57,799 nucleotides of DNA from Steroidobacteraceae bacterium (GTDB lineage Bacteria > Pseudomonadota > Gammaproteobacteria > Steroidobacterales > Steroidobacteraceae). The stretch is taken from the NCBI GenBank assembly GCA_025458865.1, contig JALORP010000009.1:1-57799 (forward strand). Reading direction: 5' to 3'. Positions within the stretch are counted from its first letter, which is position 1, and every line of letters starts with the position of its first letter. Below are positions 1-9,243 of the stretch, piece after piece. The position numbers were made by a program, and so were the translations under genes. The notes beneath the pieces were generated by a model, which was not told the origin of the DNA, ran no database searches, and worked only from the letters and a program-made list of their open reading frames with translations.

Positions 1-13
1 GCCAGGTGAGCGC

Positions 14-1104
14 ATGATCGAGCACGACCGGGTCACGACGGCATCCGCGACGCGCGATGACGAGGCGCTCGACCGCGCGGTGCGGCCCAGGCGCCTTGCG
101 GAGTACGTCGGCCAGCAGCCGGTGAAGACCCAGATGGAGATCTTCATCGAGGCGGCGCGCCGGCGCGGCGAGGCGCTCGACCACGTCCTGATCTTCGGGC
201 CGCCGGGCCTCGGCAAGACCACGCTGGCCAACATCATCGCCAACGAGCTCGGCGTGGGTTTGCGGCAGACTTCCGGCCCGGTGCTCGAGCGGCCCGGCGA
301 CCTCGCCGCCATCCTTACCAACCTGCAGCCGAACGACGTGCTGTTCGTGGACGAGATCCACCGCCTCAGCCCCGTGGTCGAGGAGATCCTCTACCCGGCG
401 CTCGAGGACTTCCAGCTCGACATCATGATCGGCGAGGGGCCGGCGGCGCGCTCGATCAAGCTCGACCTGCCGCCGTTCACGCTGGTCGGCGCGACCACGC
501 GCGCGGGCTCGACCTGCCGCCGTTCACGCTGGTCGGCGCGACCACGCGCGCGGGGCTGCTCACCTCGCCGCTCCGGGACCGCTTCGGCATCGTGCAGCGC
601 CTGGAGTTCTACAGCGTGGAGGAGCTCGGCGGCATCGTCCGCCGCGCGGCATCCATCCTCGGCATTCCCGCGGAGGAGGAGGGGGCTTCGCACATCGCGC
701 AGCGCGCCCGCGGCACGCCGCGCATCGCCAACCGGCTGCTGCGGCGCGTGCGCGACTACGCCGAGGTCCGCGCCACAGGGCGGATCACGGCCGACGTGGC
801 GCAGGCGGCGCTCGACTTGCTCGAGGTGGACCGCGAGGGCTTCGACCAGCTCGACCGGCGCATGCTGCTCACCATCATCCAGAAATTCGGCGGCGGCCCG
901 GTCGGCATCGAGAGCCTCGCCGCGGCCATCGGCGAGGAACGCGGCACCCTCGAGGACGTGATCGAGCCTTTCCTGATCCAGCAGGGCTTCCTGATGCGCA
1001 CCGCGCGCGGACGGGTGGCCACGCGCCCGGCCTACCTGCACTTCGGCCTCGAGGCGCCGCCGGCCGACCCGACGGCGCAGGCGCTGCCGCTGTTCCGGGA
1101 CTGA
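14..1104 (+). pseudogene. ruvB: Holliday junction branch-migration ATPase RuvB, frame broken by a 47-bp tandem duplication
   Basis: RuvB is the hexameric AAA+ motor that drives branch migration of RuvA-bound Holliday junctions. The first frame carries the N-terminal ATPase part: Walker [10 protein letters not shown] at residues 62-70, Walker B with DEIHR, and the sensor GATTRAG. At 461-507 a 47-bp unit is followed immediately by an identical copy at 508-554. Because 47 is not a multiple of 3, the reading frame shifts, and the small AAA and winged-helix domains ([19 protein letters not shown] onward) continue in another frame to 1104. Removing one copy restores a 347-codon RuvB of normal family length. 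As written, the gene encodes a 315-residue chimera. The duplication may be real, but an assembly join that failed to collapse an overlap gives the same picture. It sits directly upstream of the tol operon. Identification is certain; inactivation is not. Confidence 0.93.
461..554. repeat. Perfect 47-bp tandem duplication inside ruvB
   Basis: Positions 461-507 and 508-554 are identical (both begin CTCGACCTGCCGCCG and end GCGCGCGGG). The unit covers the codons for [16 protein letters not shown], and the copy changes the frame by 2 nt. There is no divergence between copies, so it is either very recent or an assembly artefact. Confidence 0.97.
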
Positions 1105-1113
1105 GTCCTGCCG

Positions 1114-1522
1114 ATGCCGATGCGGCGATTCTCCTGGCCGATCCGGGTGTACTGGGAAGACACCGACGGCGGTGGCATCGTGTACTACGCGAACTACCTG
1201 AAGTACCTCGAGCGCGCGCGCAGCGAGTGGCTGCGCTCCATGGGCATCGACCAGGGCGCGCTGCAGCGCGATGAACGGATCCAGTTCGCCGTGGTCGAAG
1301 CGCAGGTTCGTTACCGGCGGCCGGCGCGCTACGACGACCTGCTGGTCGTGACGGCGGCGGTGGAGTCCTGGCGGGGCGCCTCGGTGACCTTCGCCCAGGA
1401 AATCCACCGCGGCGAGGAAGGGGGCGAGCTGCTGGTGACGGCCACCGTGCGCGCAGCCTGCCTGGATGCAGACACGCTCAAACCGCGGCCTTTGCCGCCG
1501 CGAATGCTCGAGGAACTCCGCA

Positions 1523-1530
<8 letters not shown>
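1114..1530 (+). CDS. ybgC: Tol-Pal system-associated acyl-CoA thioesterase YbgC
   Basis: Cytoplasmic hotdog-fold thioesterase of the 4-hydroxybenzoyl-CoA thioesterase/YbgC family, hydrolysing short acyl-CoA and acyl-ACP thioesters and associated with the phospholipid machinery and Tol-Pal. The diagnostic N-terminal block WEDTDGGGIVYYANYLKY is present, with the expected catalytic aspartate at residue 18. At 138 aa it has the usual family length. It is the first gene of the tol cluster. Its stop codon lies inside the start region of tolQ, so translation of the two is probably coupled. A second in-frame ATG at 1120 is possible; no strong ribosome binding site decides between them. Confidence 0.93.
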
Positions 1531-2206
<676 letters not shown>

Positions 2207-2207
2207 C

Positions 2208-2672
2208 ATGCCCGCCGGGACCCGCGGCCGCCGGCTGATGGGCGAGATCAACGTCGTTCCCTACATCGACGTCATGCTCGTGCTGCTCATCATCTTCATG
2301 ATCACGGCGCCGCTCCTGACCCAGGGTGTCGAGGTGGACCTGCCGGACGCCGACGCACGGCCGCTCGACGCCGACGACCTGCGTGACCGCGAGCCGCTGG
2401 TGCTGACCGTGGACCGCGACGGCAACTACTACGTGAACATCGGCTCGGGGAAGGAAAGCCCGGTGGACGAGGAGACGGCGCGCAGCCGCGCCGCCGCGGT
2501 GCTCAGCCGGGATCCAGAGACGCCCGTGCTCGTGCGGGCCGACACGGACGTCCCCTACGGGCGCGTGGTGCAGGGCATGGTCCTCCTGCAGCAGGCCGGC
2601 GCGAAGAAGATCGGTTTCCTCACCGACCCGCGCGCGGCGAGGGCGCTCGAGGAGCTCGAGCGGCGCCGATGA
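2208..2672 (+). CDS. tolR: Tol-Pal channel subunit TolR
   Basis: ExbD/TolR-family inner-membrane protein with one N-terminal helix and a periplasmic domain. The stretch MGEINVVPYIDVMLVLLIIF contains the conserved proton-relay aspartate (D in PYIDVMLVLL) in the membrane segment. The C-terminal periplasmic part ends in the family-typical VLLQQAGAKKIGFLT. The ATG at 2208 lies 1 nt after the tolQ stop, with GAGGAG upstream. The end overlaps the tolA start by 4 nt (ATGA), so tolQ, tolR and tolA form a tightly coupled translational unit. Length is 154 aa. Confidence 0.95.
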   Translation: MPAGTRGRRLMGEINVVPYIDVMLVLLIIFMITAPLLTQGVEVDLPDADARPLDADDLRDREPLVLTVDRDGNYYVNIGSGKESPVDEETARSRAAAVLSRDPETPVLVRADTDVPYGRVVQGMVLLQQAGAKKIGFLTDPRAARALEELERRR

Positions 2673-3541
2673 CAGCGTCCCGGGGAGCGGTGCTCGGCCC
2701 GTACGCGTGGTCCCTCGGGCTGCATGCCGCCATCATCGCCGTGCTGGCCGCGGGGGTCAGCTTCACGCGCTCTCCTCCGCCGGTCGAGGTGCGCCCGGTC
2801 GAGGCCGTGGTTGCCGATGCGGCCATCCTCGAAGCCCTCGCGACCGTGCGGCGCGAGGATCGTGAGCGAACCCGACGGGTGGATGACGAACGGCGCCGGG
2901 TCGAAGAGGCCCGCGTAGCCGAGGAGCAGCTCCGCGAGCGAGAGGCGACCGAGGCCCGCGAGCGTGCCGCGGCGGAGGAGGCGGCGAAGCGGGAGGTGGA
3001 TCTGGCCCTGCGCCGCCGCGAGGAGGCCGAGGCGCGCCGCAAGGCCGCGGCGGAGGCCGAGGCGAAGCGCCGGACCGACGACGAGTCGCGCAGGAAGGCC
3101 GAGGCGGCCGCTGCCGAGAAACGCCGTGCGGAGGCCGCCGAGAAGGCCCGCCAGGAGGCGGAGAGGAAGCGGCAGGCTGACGAGGCGCGCTCTCGCGAGC
3201 AGCGCGAGGCGGAGCTTCGGGCGCGGCTCGCCGACGAGGAGCGCAGAACCTCTGCCGCGGCCGCCGGTCTCAGGTCACAATATGTGGCCATGATCCAGGC
3301 GCGCATCCAGCGCAACTGGAACCGGCCTGCGAGCGCCCGGCCAGGGCTTCGCTGCACGGTCAGCGTGCAGCAGATACCCGGCGGGGAGGTGGTGGGGGCC
3401 ACGATCGGCAGCTGCAACGGCGACGAGGCGGTGAGGCAGTCGATCATCAGCGCCGTGCTGCGATCTTCGCCGCTCCCGGCGCCGCCGGACCCGGCGCTGT
3501 TCGAGCGCAACCTGGCGATCGTGTTCGAGCCCGAGGAGTAG
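2669..3541 (+). CDS. tolA: Tol-Pal energy transducer TolA
   Basis: TolA spans the periplasm between the TolQR motor and the TolB-Pal complex. The protein shows the expected three parts: a single membrane anchor around residues 14-31, a long charged Ala/Glu/Arg/Lys-rich helical domain from about residue 70 to 215, and a compact C-terminal domain with IQARIQRNWNRP, CTVSVQQIPGGEV and the two-cysteine pattern of TolA domain III. The extreme composition of the middle domain is normal for this family. The start overlaps tolR (ATGA), and tolB follows after 2 nt. Confidence 0.94.
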   Translation: MTASRGAVLGPYAWSLGLHAAIIAVLAAGVSFTRSPPPVEVRPVEAVVADAAILEALATVRREDRERTRRVDDERRRVEEARVAEEQLREREATEARERAAAEEAAKREVDLALRRREEAEARRKAAAEAEAKRRTDDESRRKAEAAAAEKRRAEAAEKARQEAERKRQADEARSREQREAELRARLADEERRTSAAAAGLRSQYVAMIQARIQRNWNRPASARPGLRCTVSVQQIPGGEVVGATIGSCNGDEAVRQSIISAVLRSSPLPAPPDPALFERNLAIVFEPEE

Positions 3542-3543
3542 AG

Positions 3544-4845
3544 ATGAAGCATCGCCTGCTGGCCGTCCTTGCCGTCGTGGCGCTCGCCGTCGCGCTGCCC
3601 GTGCAGGCCCAGCTCACCGTGCAGATCACGCAGGGCGTCGAGGACCCGATCCCGGTGGCCGTGGTGCCCTTCGGCTGGGATTCGGCCGGCGCCGCACCGC
3701 ATGACGTGGCGGCCACGGTCGCGGCCGACCTCGAGCGCAGCGGCCGCTTCCGCGCGCTTCCCCGCGGCACCATGATCGACTTCCCGCAATCCGCCGCGCA
3801 GGTGGACGCCGCCGACTGGCGGCTGCTCAAGGTGGACTACGTCGTCGTGGGCCGCCTGCTGCCGCGCGCCGACGGCCGCTTCGACGTGCAGTACGAACTC
3901 GTCAACGTCCTCACCGGCCAGCGGCTGCTCGGGCAGTCGCTGCCGGCGGATGCGGGCGCCTTGAAGCGGGCGGCGCACAGGGTCTCGGATGCCGTTTTCG
4001 AGCGCATCCTTGGCCTCAAGGGAGCCTTTGCCACCCGCATCGCGTATGTCGAGGTCCAGGGCCGCGCGCCCTCGCGCACTTTCCGCCTCATGGTCGCCGA
4101 TGCGGACGGCGCCAACCCGCGGGTGGTGGTGCAGTCGTCCCAGCCGATCATGTCGCCCGCGTGGTCGCCGGACGGCGGCAGCCTCGCCTATGTCTCCTTC
4201 GAAGGGGGCGTGTCCGCGGTCTTCGTCCAGATGCTGTCCAGCGGCCAGCGCGTGCGCGTCTCGGCCCGCGCCGGCATCAACGGCGCGCCGGTGTTCTCGC
4301 CCGACGGGCGCCGGCTGGCGCTGGCGCTTTCGCGCCGCGACGGGAACGTGGACGTCTACCTGCTCGAGCTCTCCGACCAGTCGCTGACGCGGTTGACGGA
4401 TTCGCCCGCGATCGACACCGAGCCGGCGTTCTCGCCGGATGGGCGCTTCGTCTACTTCACGTCCGACCGGGGCGGTGGCCCGCAGGTCTATCGCGCAGCG
4501 ACGACAGGGGCGACCTCCGCTGAGCGCGTCACCTTCGAGGGTCCCTACAACGCGCGCCCCCGCGTGGCGCCGGACGGCCGCTCGCTGGCGGTCGTGACGC
4601 TCGACCGCGGCGCCTACCGCATCGCGACCGTGGACCTCGACAGGCGCGGTTCCCGCGTGCTGACCACCGGGCGACTCGACGAGGCGCCGAGCTTCGCGCC
4701 GAACGGCGCCATGATCATCTACGCCACGCGCGAAGGAGGCCGCGGCGTGCTCGCCACGACGTCCGTGGACGGGCGCGTGCAGCAGCGCCTCGCGGGCGGC
4801 GCCGGCGAGATCCGCGAACCGGCCTGGTCGCCGTTCCTGCCCTGA
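3544..4845 (+). CDS. tolB: Tol-Pal periplasmic beta-propeller protein TolB
   Basis: Periplasmic TolB, which binds Pal and is pulled by TolA during outer-membrane constriction. It has a Sec signal peptide (hydrophobic run LLAVLAVVALAVALPVQA, cleavage before QLTV), then an N-terminal alpha/beta domain to about residue 165. A six-bladed propeller follows, with repeated motifs of the form SPDGxxLAY or SPDGRFVYFTSDRGG. Length of 433 aa is typical. Its start lies 2 nt after tolA; a 78-nt gap separates it from pal. Confidence 0.95.
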   Translation: MKHRLLAVLAVVALAVALPVQAQLTVQITQGVEDPIPVAVVPFGWDSAGAAPHDVAATVAADLERSGRFRALPRGTMIDFPQSAAQVDAADWRLLKVDYVVVGRLLPRADGRFDVQYELVNVLTGQRLLGQSLPADAGALKRAAHRVSDAVFERILGLKGAFATRIAYVEVQGRAPSRTFRLMVADADGANPRVVVQSSQPIMSPAWSPDGGSLAYVSFEGGVSAVFVQMLSSGQRVRVSARAGINGAPVFSPDGRRLALALSRRDGNVDVYLLELSDQSLTRLTDSPAIDTEPAFSPDGRFVYFTSDRGGGPQVYRAATTGATSAERVTFEGPYNARPRVAPDGRSLAVVTLDRGAYRIATVDLDRRGSRVLTTGRLDEAPSFAPNGAMIIYATREGGRGVLATTSVDGRVQQRLAGGAGEIREPAWSPFLP

Positions 4846-4923
4846 CGGGGATGGCGCAGAGCCGAGGTCTTTGCTAGAAATCCGCGGCGCCCGGCGCCGC
4901 CATTCATTCGAGGAGAGAGATCG

Positions 4924-5466
4924 ATGCGCATTCTTCCCCTGATCTTAGTGTTCGTCGGCGTGCTGGCCCTCGCGGGCTGCGCCAAGAAGCCCACCACGCC
5001 GCCCGAGGGCGCGACCGGGACGACGGTGCCGGCTGACGGCGCGAGCACTGCGGGCGCCGGCGCGGGCGGCGTCGGCGATGCCAGCGGCCTGCCGGGCTAC
5101 GGCACGGGCGAGGGGGCCGGCGAGGGCGCCCTTGGCGCCGACAGCATCATCTACTTCGACTTCGACAGCGCCGAGATCCGTCCGGAGTTCGCGGGCGTGG
5201 TCTCCACGCAGGCGCGCCGCCTCGCCGGCAACCCGGGCCTGCGCATGCGCCTCGAGGGCCACACCGACGAGCGTGGCTCGCGCGAGTACAACATCGCCCT
5301 CGGCGAGCGCCGTGCGCAGGCCGTACGCCGCGCGCTGATGCTGCAGGGCGCCGGCGACGCGCAGATCATCACCGTCAGCTACGGCGAGGAGCGCCCGGCG
5401 ATCGAGGGCGCGGACGAGTCGGCCTACGCGAAGAACCGCCGCGTCGAGTTCCGGCCGGCGAACTGA
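4924..5466 (+). CDS. pal: Peptidoglycan-associated lipoprotein Pal
   Basis: Outer-membrane lipoprotein that anchors the envelope to peptidoglycan and binds TolB. It has a lipoprotein signal with lipobox LAGC (Cys19), a Gly/Ala-rich flexible linker to about residue 70, and an OmpA-like peptidoglycan-binding domain. That domain contains IIYFDFDSAEIRPEF and LEGHTDERGSREYN, with the Asp and Arg that bind diaminopimelate. An unusually strong ribosome binding site (GAGGAGAGAGA) precedes the ATG. The 78-nt gap after tolB may carry its own promoter (TAGAAA element near 4875), in line with the abundance of Pal. Confidence 0.96.
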   Translation: MRILPLILVFVGVLALAGCAKKPTTPPEGATGTTVPADGASTAGAGAGGVGDASGLPGYGTGEGAGEGALGADSIIYFDFDSAEIRPEFAGVVSTQARRLAGNPGLRMRLEGHTDERGSREYNIALGERRAQAVRRALMLQGAGDAQIITVSYGEERPAIEGADESAYAKNRRVEFRPAN

Positions 5467-5473
5467 GACGGGC

Positions 5474-6214
5474 ATGCGCTTCAAGCACAAGGGCTTCCCC
5501 GTGGTCGCCGCGGCTCTCGCGGCGACCACGTTCGTGGCATCCCTGCCGGCCGGCGCGGCGGCGAGCCGCGCCGAGCTGGAGGCCCGGGTCATCGAGCTCG
5601 AGCGCAAGGTGGACAACCAGGGCCTGCTCGAGCTCGCGCGCCAGATCGAGATCCTGCAGGCCGAATTGCGCTCGCTTCGCGGGAGCCTCGAGGAGCTGCA
5701 GTTCTCGCTCGAAGGTGCGCGCCGGCAGCAGCGCGAGCAGTATCTCGACCTCGACCGGCGCATCCAGGCCGCCGAGGCGGCGATCCAGAAGCTCTCCGAG
5801 TCCGCCGTGGCCGCCGCTCCCGCGGGTGGCGACCCGGTGGCGGAGTACCAGGCGGCGTTCCAGTTTCTCAAGGAAGGCCGCTATGCCGAGGCCCGGCAGG
5901 GCTTCGCGTCCTTCCTCGCGGCGCATCCTGGCCACGAGCTTTCCGAGAACGCCCGCTACTGGCTGGGCGAGGCGCATTACGTCGAGCGGCAGTACCCGCA
6001 GGCGCTGGCAGCCTTCGAAGACGTGATCCGCGAGCATCCGCAGGGACGCAAGCTGGGCGACGCGATGCTGAAGGCCGGCTACTGCCTGTACGAGCTGCGG
6101 CGCGACGCCGAGGCGCGCCGGTGGCTCGAGCGCGTCATGCGCGAGCTGCCGGGCACGCCGGCGGCGCGCGAGGCCGGGGCACGCCTGGCCCGCATGAAGT
6201 CAGAGGGACGCTGA
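5474..6214 (+). CDS. cpoB: Cell division coordinator CpoB (YbgF), TPR protein
   Basis: Periplasmic partner of TolA that coordinates outer-membrane constriction with peptidoglycan synthesis by PBP1B. It has a signal peptide in the first 28 residues (VVAAALAATTFVASLPAGAA). A coiled-coil trimerisation segment at about 30-95 includes ELEARVIELERKVDNQGLLEL. A C-terminal TPR domain at about 120-240 includes AFQFLKEGRYAEARQGFASFL and ARYWLGEAHYVERQYPQALA. Length of 246 aa fits the family. It closes the tol-pal operon, and queE begins 7 nt later. Confidence 0.93.
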   Translation: MRFKHKGFPVVAAALAATTFVASLPAGAAASRAELEARVIELERKVDNQGLLELARQIEILQAELRSLRGSLEELQFSLEGARRQQREQYLDLDRRIQAAEAAIQKLSESAVAAAPAGGDPVAEYQAAFQFLKEGRYAEARQGFASFLAAHPGHELSENARYWLGEAHYVERQYPQALAAFEDVIREHPQGRKLGDAMLKAGYCLYELRRDAEARRWLERVMRELPGTPAAREAGARLARMKSEGR

Positions 6215-6221
6215 GGCGCCC

Positions 6222-6908
6222 GTGGCCACTGCGCCCGCCCTGCTCGAGTCCACGCCCGCCGCGCAGCCGGGGCGGCTGCGGATCACGGAGACTTTCCTGT
6301 CGCTGCAGGGTGAGGCCGATGCGGTGGGCTGGCCGACGTTCTTCATCCGGCTGACCGGCTGCCCGCTGCGCTGCCGCTACTGCGACACGACGTATTCGTT
6401 TCACGGCGGGGAATGGCGGGACATCGTCGGCCTCGTCGATGCGGCGCGGGCCTCCGGTGCGAGGCACGTCTGCGTGACGGGCGGCGAACCGCTCGCGCAG
6501 CCGCGCTGCCTCGACCTGCTGAGGCAGCTCTGCGACGCGGGATTCCAGGTCTCGCTCGAGACCAGTGGCGCGCTCGACGTCGGCGCGGTGGATCCCCGCG
6601 TATCCCGCGTCGTGGACCTGAAGACACCCGCCTCGGGAGAGCAGGACCGCAATCGCTACGAGAACCTCGACGTCCTTGCTCCGACGGACCAGCTCAAGTT
6701 CGTGCTCTGCGACCGTGCCGACTACGAGTGGGCACGGGCGCAGGTGCGGGACCGGCGGCTGCACGCGCGCTGCCCGGTGCTGTTCTCGCCGTCCTGGGGT
6801 GAGCTGGAGCCGGCGGTGCTCGCGGGCTGGATCCTCGAGGACCGTCTTCCCGTGCGCTTCCAGGTGCAGCTGCACAAGCTGCTCTGGGGCGACGCGCCGG
6901 GACGCTGA
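6222..6908 (+). CDS. queE: 7-carboxy-7-deazaguanine synthase QueE (radical SAM)
   Basis: Radical-SAM enzyme converting 6-carboxytetrahydropterin to 7-carboxy-7-deazaguanine in queuosine biosynthesis. The SAM [4Fe-4S] cluster motif is CX3CX2C at Cys47, Cys51 and Cys54 ([12 protein letters not shown]). It is preceded by the QueE-typical [18 protein letters not shown], and followed by the glycine-rich [10 protein letters not shown]. The start is a GTG. It is followed after 2 nt by queC, the next enzyme of the pathway. Confidence 0.94.
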   Translation: MATAPALLESTPAAQPGRLRITETFLSLQGEADAVGWPTFFIRLTGCPLRCRYCDTTYSFHGGEWRDIVGLVDAARASGARHVCVTGGEPLAQPRCLDLLRQLCDAGFQVSLETSGALDVGAVDPRVSRVVDLKTPASGEQDRNRYENLDVLAPTDQLKFVLCDRADYEWARAQVRDRRLHARCPVLFSPSWGELEPAVLAGWILEDRLPVRFQVQLHKLLWGDAPGR

Positions 6909-6910
6909 CC

Positions 6911-7600
6911 GTGGCCGCGTCGCCGGGTGGCCGCCCCGCCGTCGTGCTCCTGTCGGGCGGGCTCGACTCCGCGACGACGCTCGCCCTCGCTCGTGCGGAG
7001 GGTTATCGCTGCCACTGCGTCAGCTTCGGCTACGGTCAGCGCCACGCGGCGGAGCTCGACGCCGCGCGGCGCGTGGCGGCCGCCCTCGGGGCGGCCGAGC
7101 ATCGGGTGATGGGCATCGACTGGGGCGGCATCGGGGGCTCGGCGCTCACCGACAGTTCCATCGCCGTTCCCGAGTCGCCGACCGAGGGCATTCCGGTCAC
7201 CTACGTTCCCGCCCGCAACACCGTGTTTCTCGCGCTCGCGCTCGGCTGGGCCGAGGTGCTCGGCGCGCGTGACCTGTTCATCGGCGTCAACGCCGTGGAC
7301 TACTCGGGCTATCCCGACTGCCGGCCCGAGTTCATCGAGGCCTTCGAGCGCCTCGCCAACCTCGCCACGAAGGCGGGCGTGGAGGGCGAGCGGTTCCGCG
7401 TGCACGTGCCGCTCATCCACGAGACCAAGGCCGGCATCATCCGGCGCGGCCTCGCGCTCGGGGTGGACTACGGCATGACGGTCTCCTGCTACCAGGCCGA
7501 TGCGCAGGGCCGGGCCTGCGGCCGCTGCGATTCCTGCCGCCTGCGCCGTGCCGGCTTCGAGGCAGCGGGCGTTACCGACCCCACCCGCTACGGCGCCTGA
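6911..7600 (+). CDS. queC: 7-cyano-7-deazaguanine synthase QueC
   Basis: ATP-dependent enzyme turning 7-carboxy-7-deazaguanine into preQ0 for queuosine in tRNA. The PP-loop SGGLDS is at residues 15-20, followed by FGYGQRH and the substrate block [15 protein letters not shown]. The zinc site appears near the C-terminus as [17 protein letters not shown]. The start is GTG, 2 nt after queE. Length of 229 aa is normal. Confidence 0.95.
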   Translation: MAASPGGRPAVVLLSGGLDSATTLALARAEGYRCHCVSFGYGQRHAAELDAARRVAAALGAAEHRVMGIDWGGIGGSALTDSSIAVPESPTEGIPVTYVPARNTVFLALALGWAEVLGARDLFIGVNAVDYSGYPDCRPEFIEAFERLANLATKAGVEGERFRVHVPLIHETKAGIIRRGLALGVDYGMTVSCYQADAQGRACGRCDSCRLRRAGFEAAGVTDPTRYGA

Positions 7601-7606
7601 GGCAGC

Positions 7607-7867
7607 ATGAGCTGGCCCGACGATGAAGGTGAGCGGCCGGCGCCCGTCGAGGTGCCACCCGGGGAGCTGTCGCCCGGGGCCCTGCGCGGCGTGGTCGAGT
7701 CCTTCGTGCTGCGCGAGGGCACGGACTACGGCGAGCGCGACGTGCCCTTCGAGGTCAAGGTTGCGCAGGTCATGCGCCAGCTCGAGCGCGGCGAGGCCTG
7801 CGTCCTGTACGACCCCGTCAGCGAATCGGTGGACATCGTCGTGGCCCGGCGCCCGCATCGGGTATGA
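7607..7867 (+). CDS. YheU family protein (UPF0270)
   Basis: Small cytoplasmic protein of the YheU/UPF0270 family, whose function is unknown. The family core is clear: LSPGALRGVVESFVLREGTD followed by YGE and then KVAQVMRQLERGEA, close to E. coli YheU. The N-terminus is about ten residues longer than YheU and acidic. It begins 6 nt after queC, so it is probably the last gene of that transcript. Its 3' end contains a TATGAT element that may serve the tRNA gene downstream. Confidence 0.88.
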   Translation: MSWPDDEGERPAPVEVPPGELSPGALRGVVESFVLREGTDYGERDVPFEVKVAQVMRQLERGEACVLYDPVSESVDIVVARRPHRV

Positions 7868-7868
7868 T
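7863..7868 (+). promoter_or_regulatory. Candidate -10 element for tRNA-Lys
   Basis: TATGAT overlaps the stop codon of the YheU gene, about 49 nt upstream of the mature tRNA 5' end. It is followed by a very GC-rich stretch (GCGCGGAGCCCCGGGTCCC), as in stringently controlled tRNA promoters. No convincing -35 box is visible. Confidence 0.4.
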
Positions 7869-7916
7869 GCGCGGAGCCCCGGGTCCCGGGGGTTACCCGA
7901 TTTTCCCGTCCAGCAC

Positions 7917-7991
7917 GGGCCGTTAGCTCAGCGGTAGAGCATCCGGCTTTTAACCGGTTGGTCGCTGGTTCGATCCCAGCACGGCCCACCA
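7917..7991 (+). tRNA. tRNA-Lys (anticodon TTT), integration target
   Basis: A complete 75-nt cloverleaf with encoded CCA. The acceptor stem is GGGCCGT paired with ACGGCCC. The D arm is GCTC/GAGC, and the anticodon loop CTTTTAA gives anticodon TTT (Lys). The T arm is GCTGG-TTCGATC-CCAGC, with discriminator A. The pair 27-43 at the outer end of the anticodon stem is T-T, a small departure from the ideal stem. The 3' 45 nt (7947-7991) are the left attachment copy of the mobile element. The element restores the tRNA on the integrase side, so the gene remains intact. Confidence 0.97.
7947..7991 (+). repeat. attL: 45-bp direct repeat (tRNA-Lys 3' end)
   Basis: It starts CTTTTAACCGGTTGG and ends ACGGCCCACCA, and is identical to 16708-16752. 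It begins at the anticodon loop, the usual crossover zone for tyrosine integrases that target tRNA genes. Confidence 0.96.
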
Positions 7992-8022
7992 AATCAAGCA
8001 CTTAGCCGCGCCCCCGAATTCT

Positions 8023-8063
8023 TGGCACAACTGTGGCACACCGGGGTATATGCTTGGCACACC
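8023..8063 (+). promoter_or_regulatory. Probable integrase arm-type sites, left end
   Basis: The 20-mer TGGCACAACTGTGGCACACC (8023-8042) contains two TGGCACA boxes. A third box, TGGCACACC, follows at 8055-8063. The same 20-mer recurs in the same orientation at 16583-16602 near the right end. Paired short repeats flanking a tRNA core site are the expected layout of integrase N-terminal-domain binding sites. Confidence 0.6.
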
Positions 8064-8075
8064 TTAACCGGTTGG
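8064..8075 (+). repeat. Internal 12-bp copy of the att core
   Basis: TTAACCGGTTGG is identical to 7950-7961 within attL. It lies 29-40 nt upstream of the integrase ATG, next to the arm-type boxes. It could be a secondary core, or an operator for integrase autoregulation. Confidence 0.5.
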
Positions 8076-8103
8076 CGCGAGACTTCGCGCCGGGGTGTGC
8101 AAC

Positions 8104-9243
8104 ATGGCGACGATTCGAGAGAGAGTAAGCAGCAAGGGCGAGCGCCGGTGGCAAGCCATCGTGCGCCGCGAGGGCTTCCCGGCGAGGCGTTCGACCTTCC
8201 CGACGAAGCGCGACGCCGAGCGGTGGGCGCGACTAGTAGAAGGCGAGTACGCGCAGGCGAAACACCTGCCGAGCCTCGAGGCCGAGCGGCACACCTTCGC
8301 CGAGCTTCTCAAGCGCTATGAGCCGGAGATGCCGGACAAGCGCCGGAAGGCCTGCGCGGCGCACCTGAAGTTCTGGCGCGACTCGCTCGGCGGCTTGAAG
8401 CTGTCCGAGTTGACCCCGGCCCGTATCCGGGAGCAGCGCGACCGCCTGGCGCGTGAGCCGTTCACCCGAGCGGTGCCGCGCAAGGAAGTCACCCTCACGA
8501 AGCGCCGGAAGCGGAAAGACACCGACCCGCCGCCGAAGGTCAAGACGCGCTCGGCCGGCGCGGTGAATCGGTACATGGAAACCCTTTCCAAGTGCCTGAC
8601 CGTTGCGGTGAACGAGTACGAGTGGCTGCCCGAGAACCCGGCCGCCAAGATCGCCGACCTGAAAGAGCCGCAAGGCCGCGTGCGCTACCTGAGCGCCGAG
8701 GAACGCGACGCACTGCTCGAGGCGTGCAAGGCCGAGAGCCGCGACCTGTACGCGCTGGTAGTCACGGCGCTGTGTACCGGCGCCCGTGCCGGCGAGCTGC
8801 TCGAGCTGACTTGGAAAGACGTAGACCTAGAGCGCCAGCGCGCCATTCTGAACCGCACCAAGAACGAGGAACGCCGGGCGCTTTCCCTGACCGGCCCGGC
8901 GCTCGAGGTGCTGCGCGAGCGGTCGAAGGTGCGGCGGATTGATACGGACCGAGTGTTTCCGCACCCGACCGTGAAGGGCCGCCCGTTCGACTATGCCAAG
9001 CCGTTCAAGGCGGCCTGCGTCGAGGCGAAAATCGCCGACTTCCGGTTTCATGACCTGAGGCATACAACCGCGTCTTACCTGGCGATGCACGGCGCGACCA
9101 CGGCCGAGATTGCCGCCGTGCTCGGGCACAAGACGCTGGCAATGGTGAAGCGATACGCGCACCTGAGCGAGCAGCACGTCGCCGGCGTGGTCGAGCGCAT
9201 GACCGGCTCGGTATTCGGCCCGACCGAGGAGGCCGCGTCATGA
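8104..9243 (+). CDS. Tyrosine-type site-specific integrase
   Basis: Phage/island integrase expected to catalyse integration and excision at tRNA-Lys. The N-terminal part (about 1-60) has the arm-binding fold pattern with GERRWQAIVRREG; a core-binding SAM-like domain spans about 62-180; the catalytic domain runs from about 190. Catalytic residues visible are Arg228 (CTGARAGELLEL), His316 and Arg319 (HDLRH), His342 (LGHKTLAM) and the nucleophile Tyr351. ATG 8104 is chosen over GTG 8095 because MATIRERVSSKG fits integrase N-termini. The following gene overlaps by 4 nt. It lies immediately inside attL, reading into the element, with a 60-nt repeat-rich leader. Confidence 0.95.
   Translation: MATIRERVSSKGERRWQAIVRREGFPARRSTFPTKRDAERWARLVEGEYAQAKHLPSLEAERHTFAELLKRYEPEMPDKRRKACAAHLKFWRDSLGGLKLSELTPARIREQRDRLAREPFTRAVPRKEVTLTKRRKRKDTDPPPKVKTRSAGAVNRYMETLSKCLTVAVNEYEWLPENPAAKIADLKEPQGRVRYLSAEERDALLEACKAESRDLYALVVTALCTGARAGELLELTWKDVDLERQRAILNRTKNEERRALSLTGPALEVLRERSKVRRIDTDRVFPHPTVKGRPFDYAKPFKAACVEAKIADFRFHDLRHTTASYLAMHGATTAEIAAVLGHKTLAMVKRYAHLSEQHVAGVVERMTGSVFGPTEEAAS

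Noticed and set aside
592-1104. Independent downstream gene in place of the ruvB C-terminus
   Set aside because: The sequence is the direct continuation of RuvB once one 47-bp copy is removed, and it has no own ribosome binding site.
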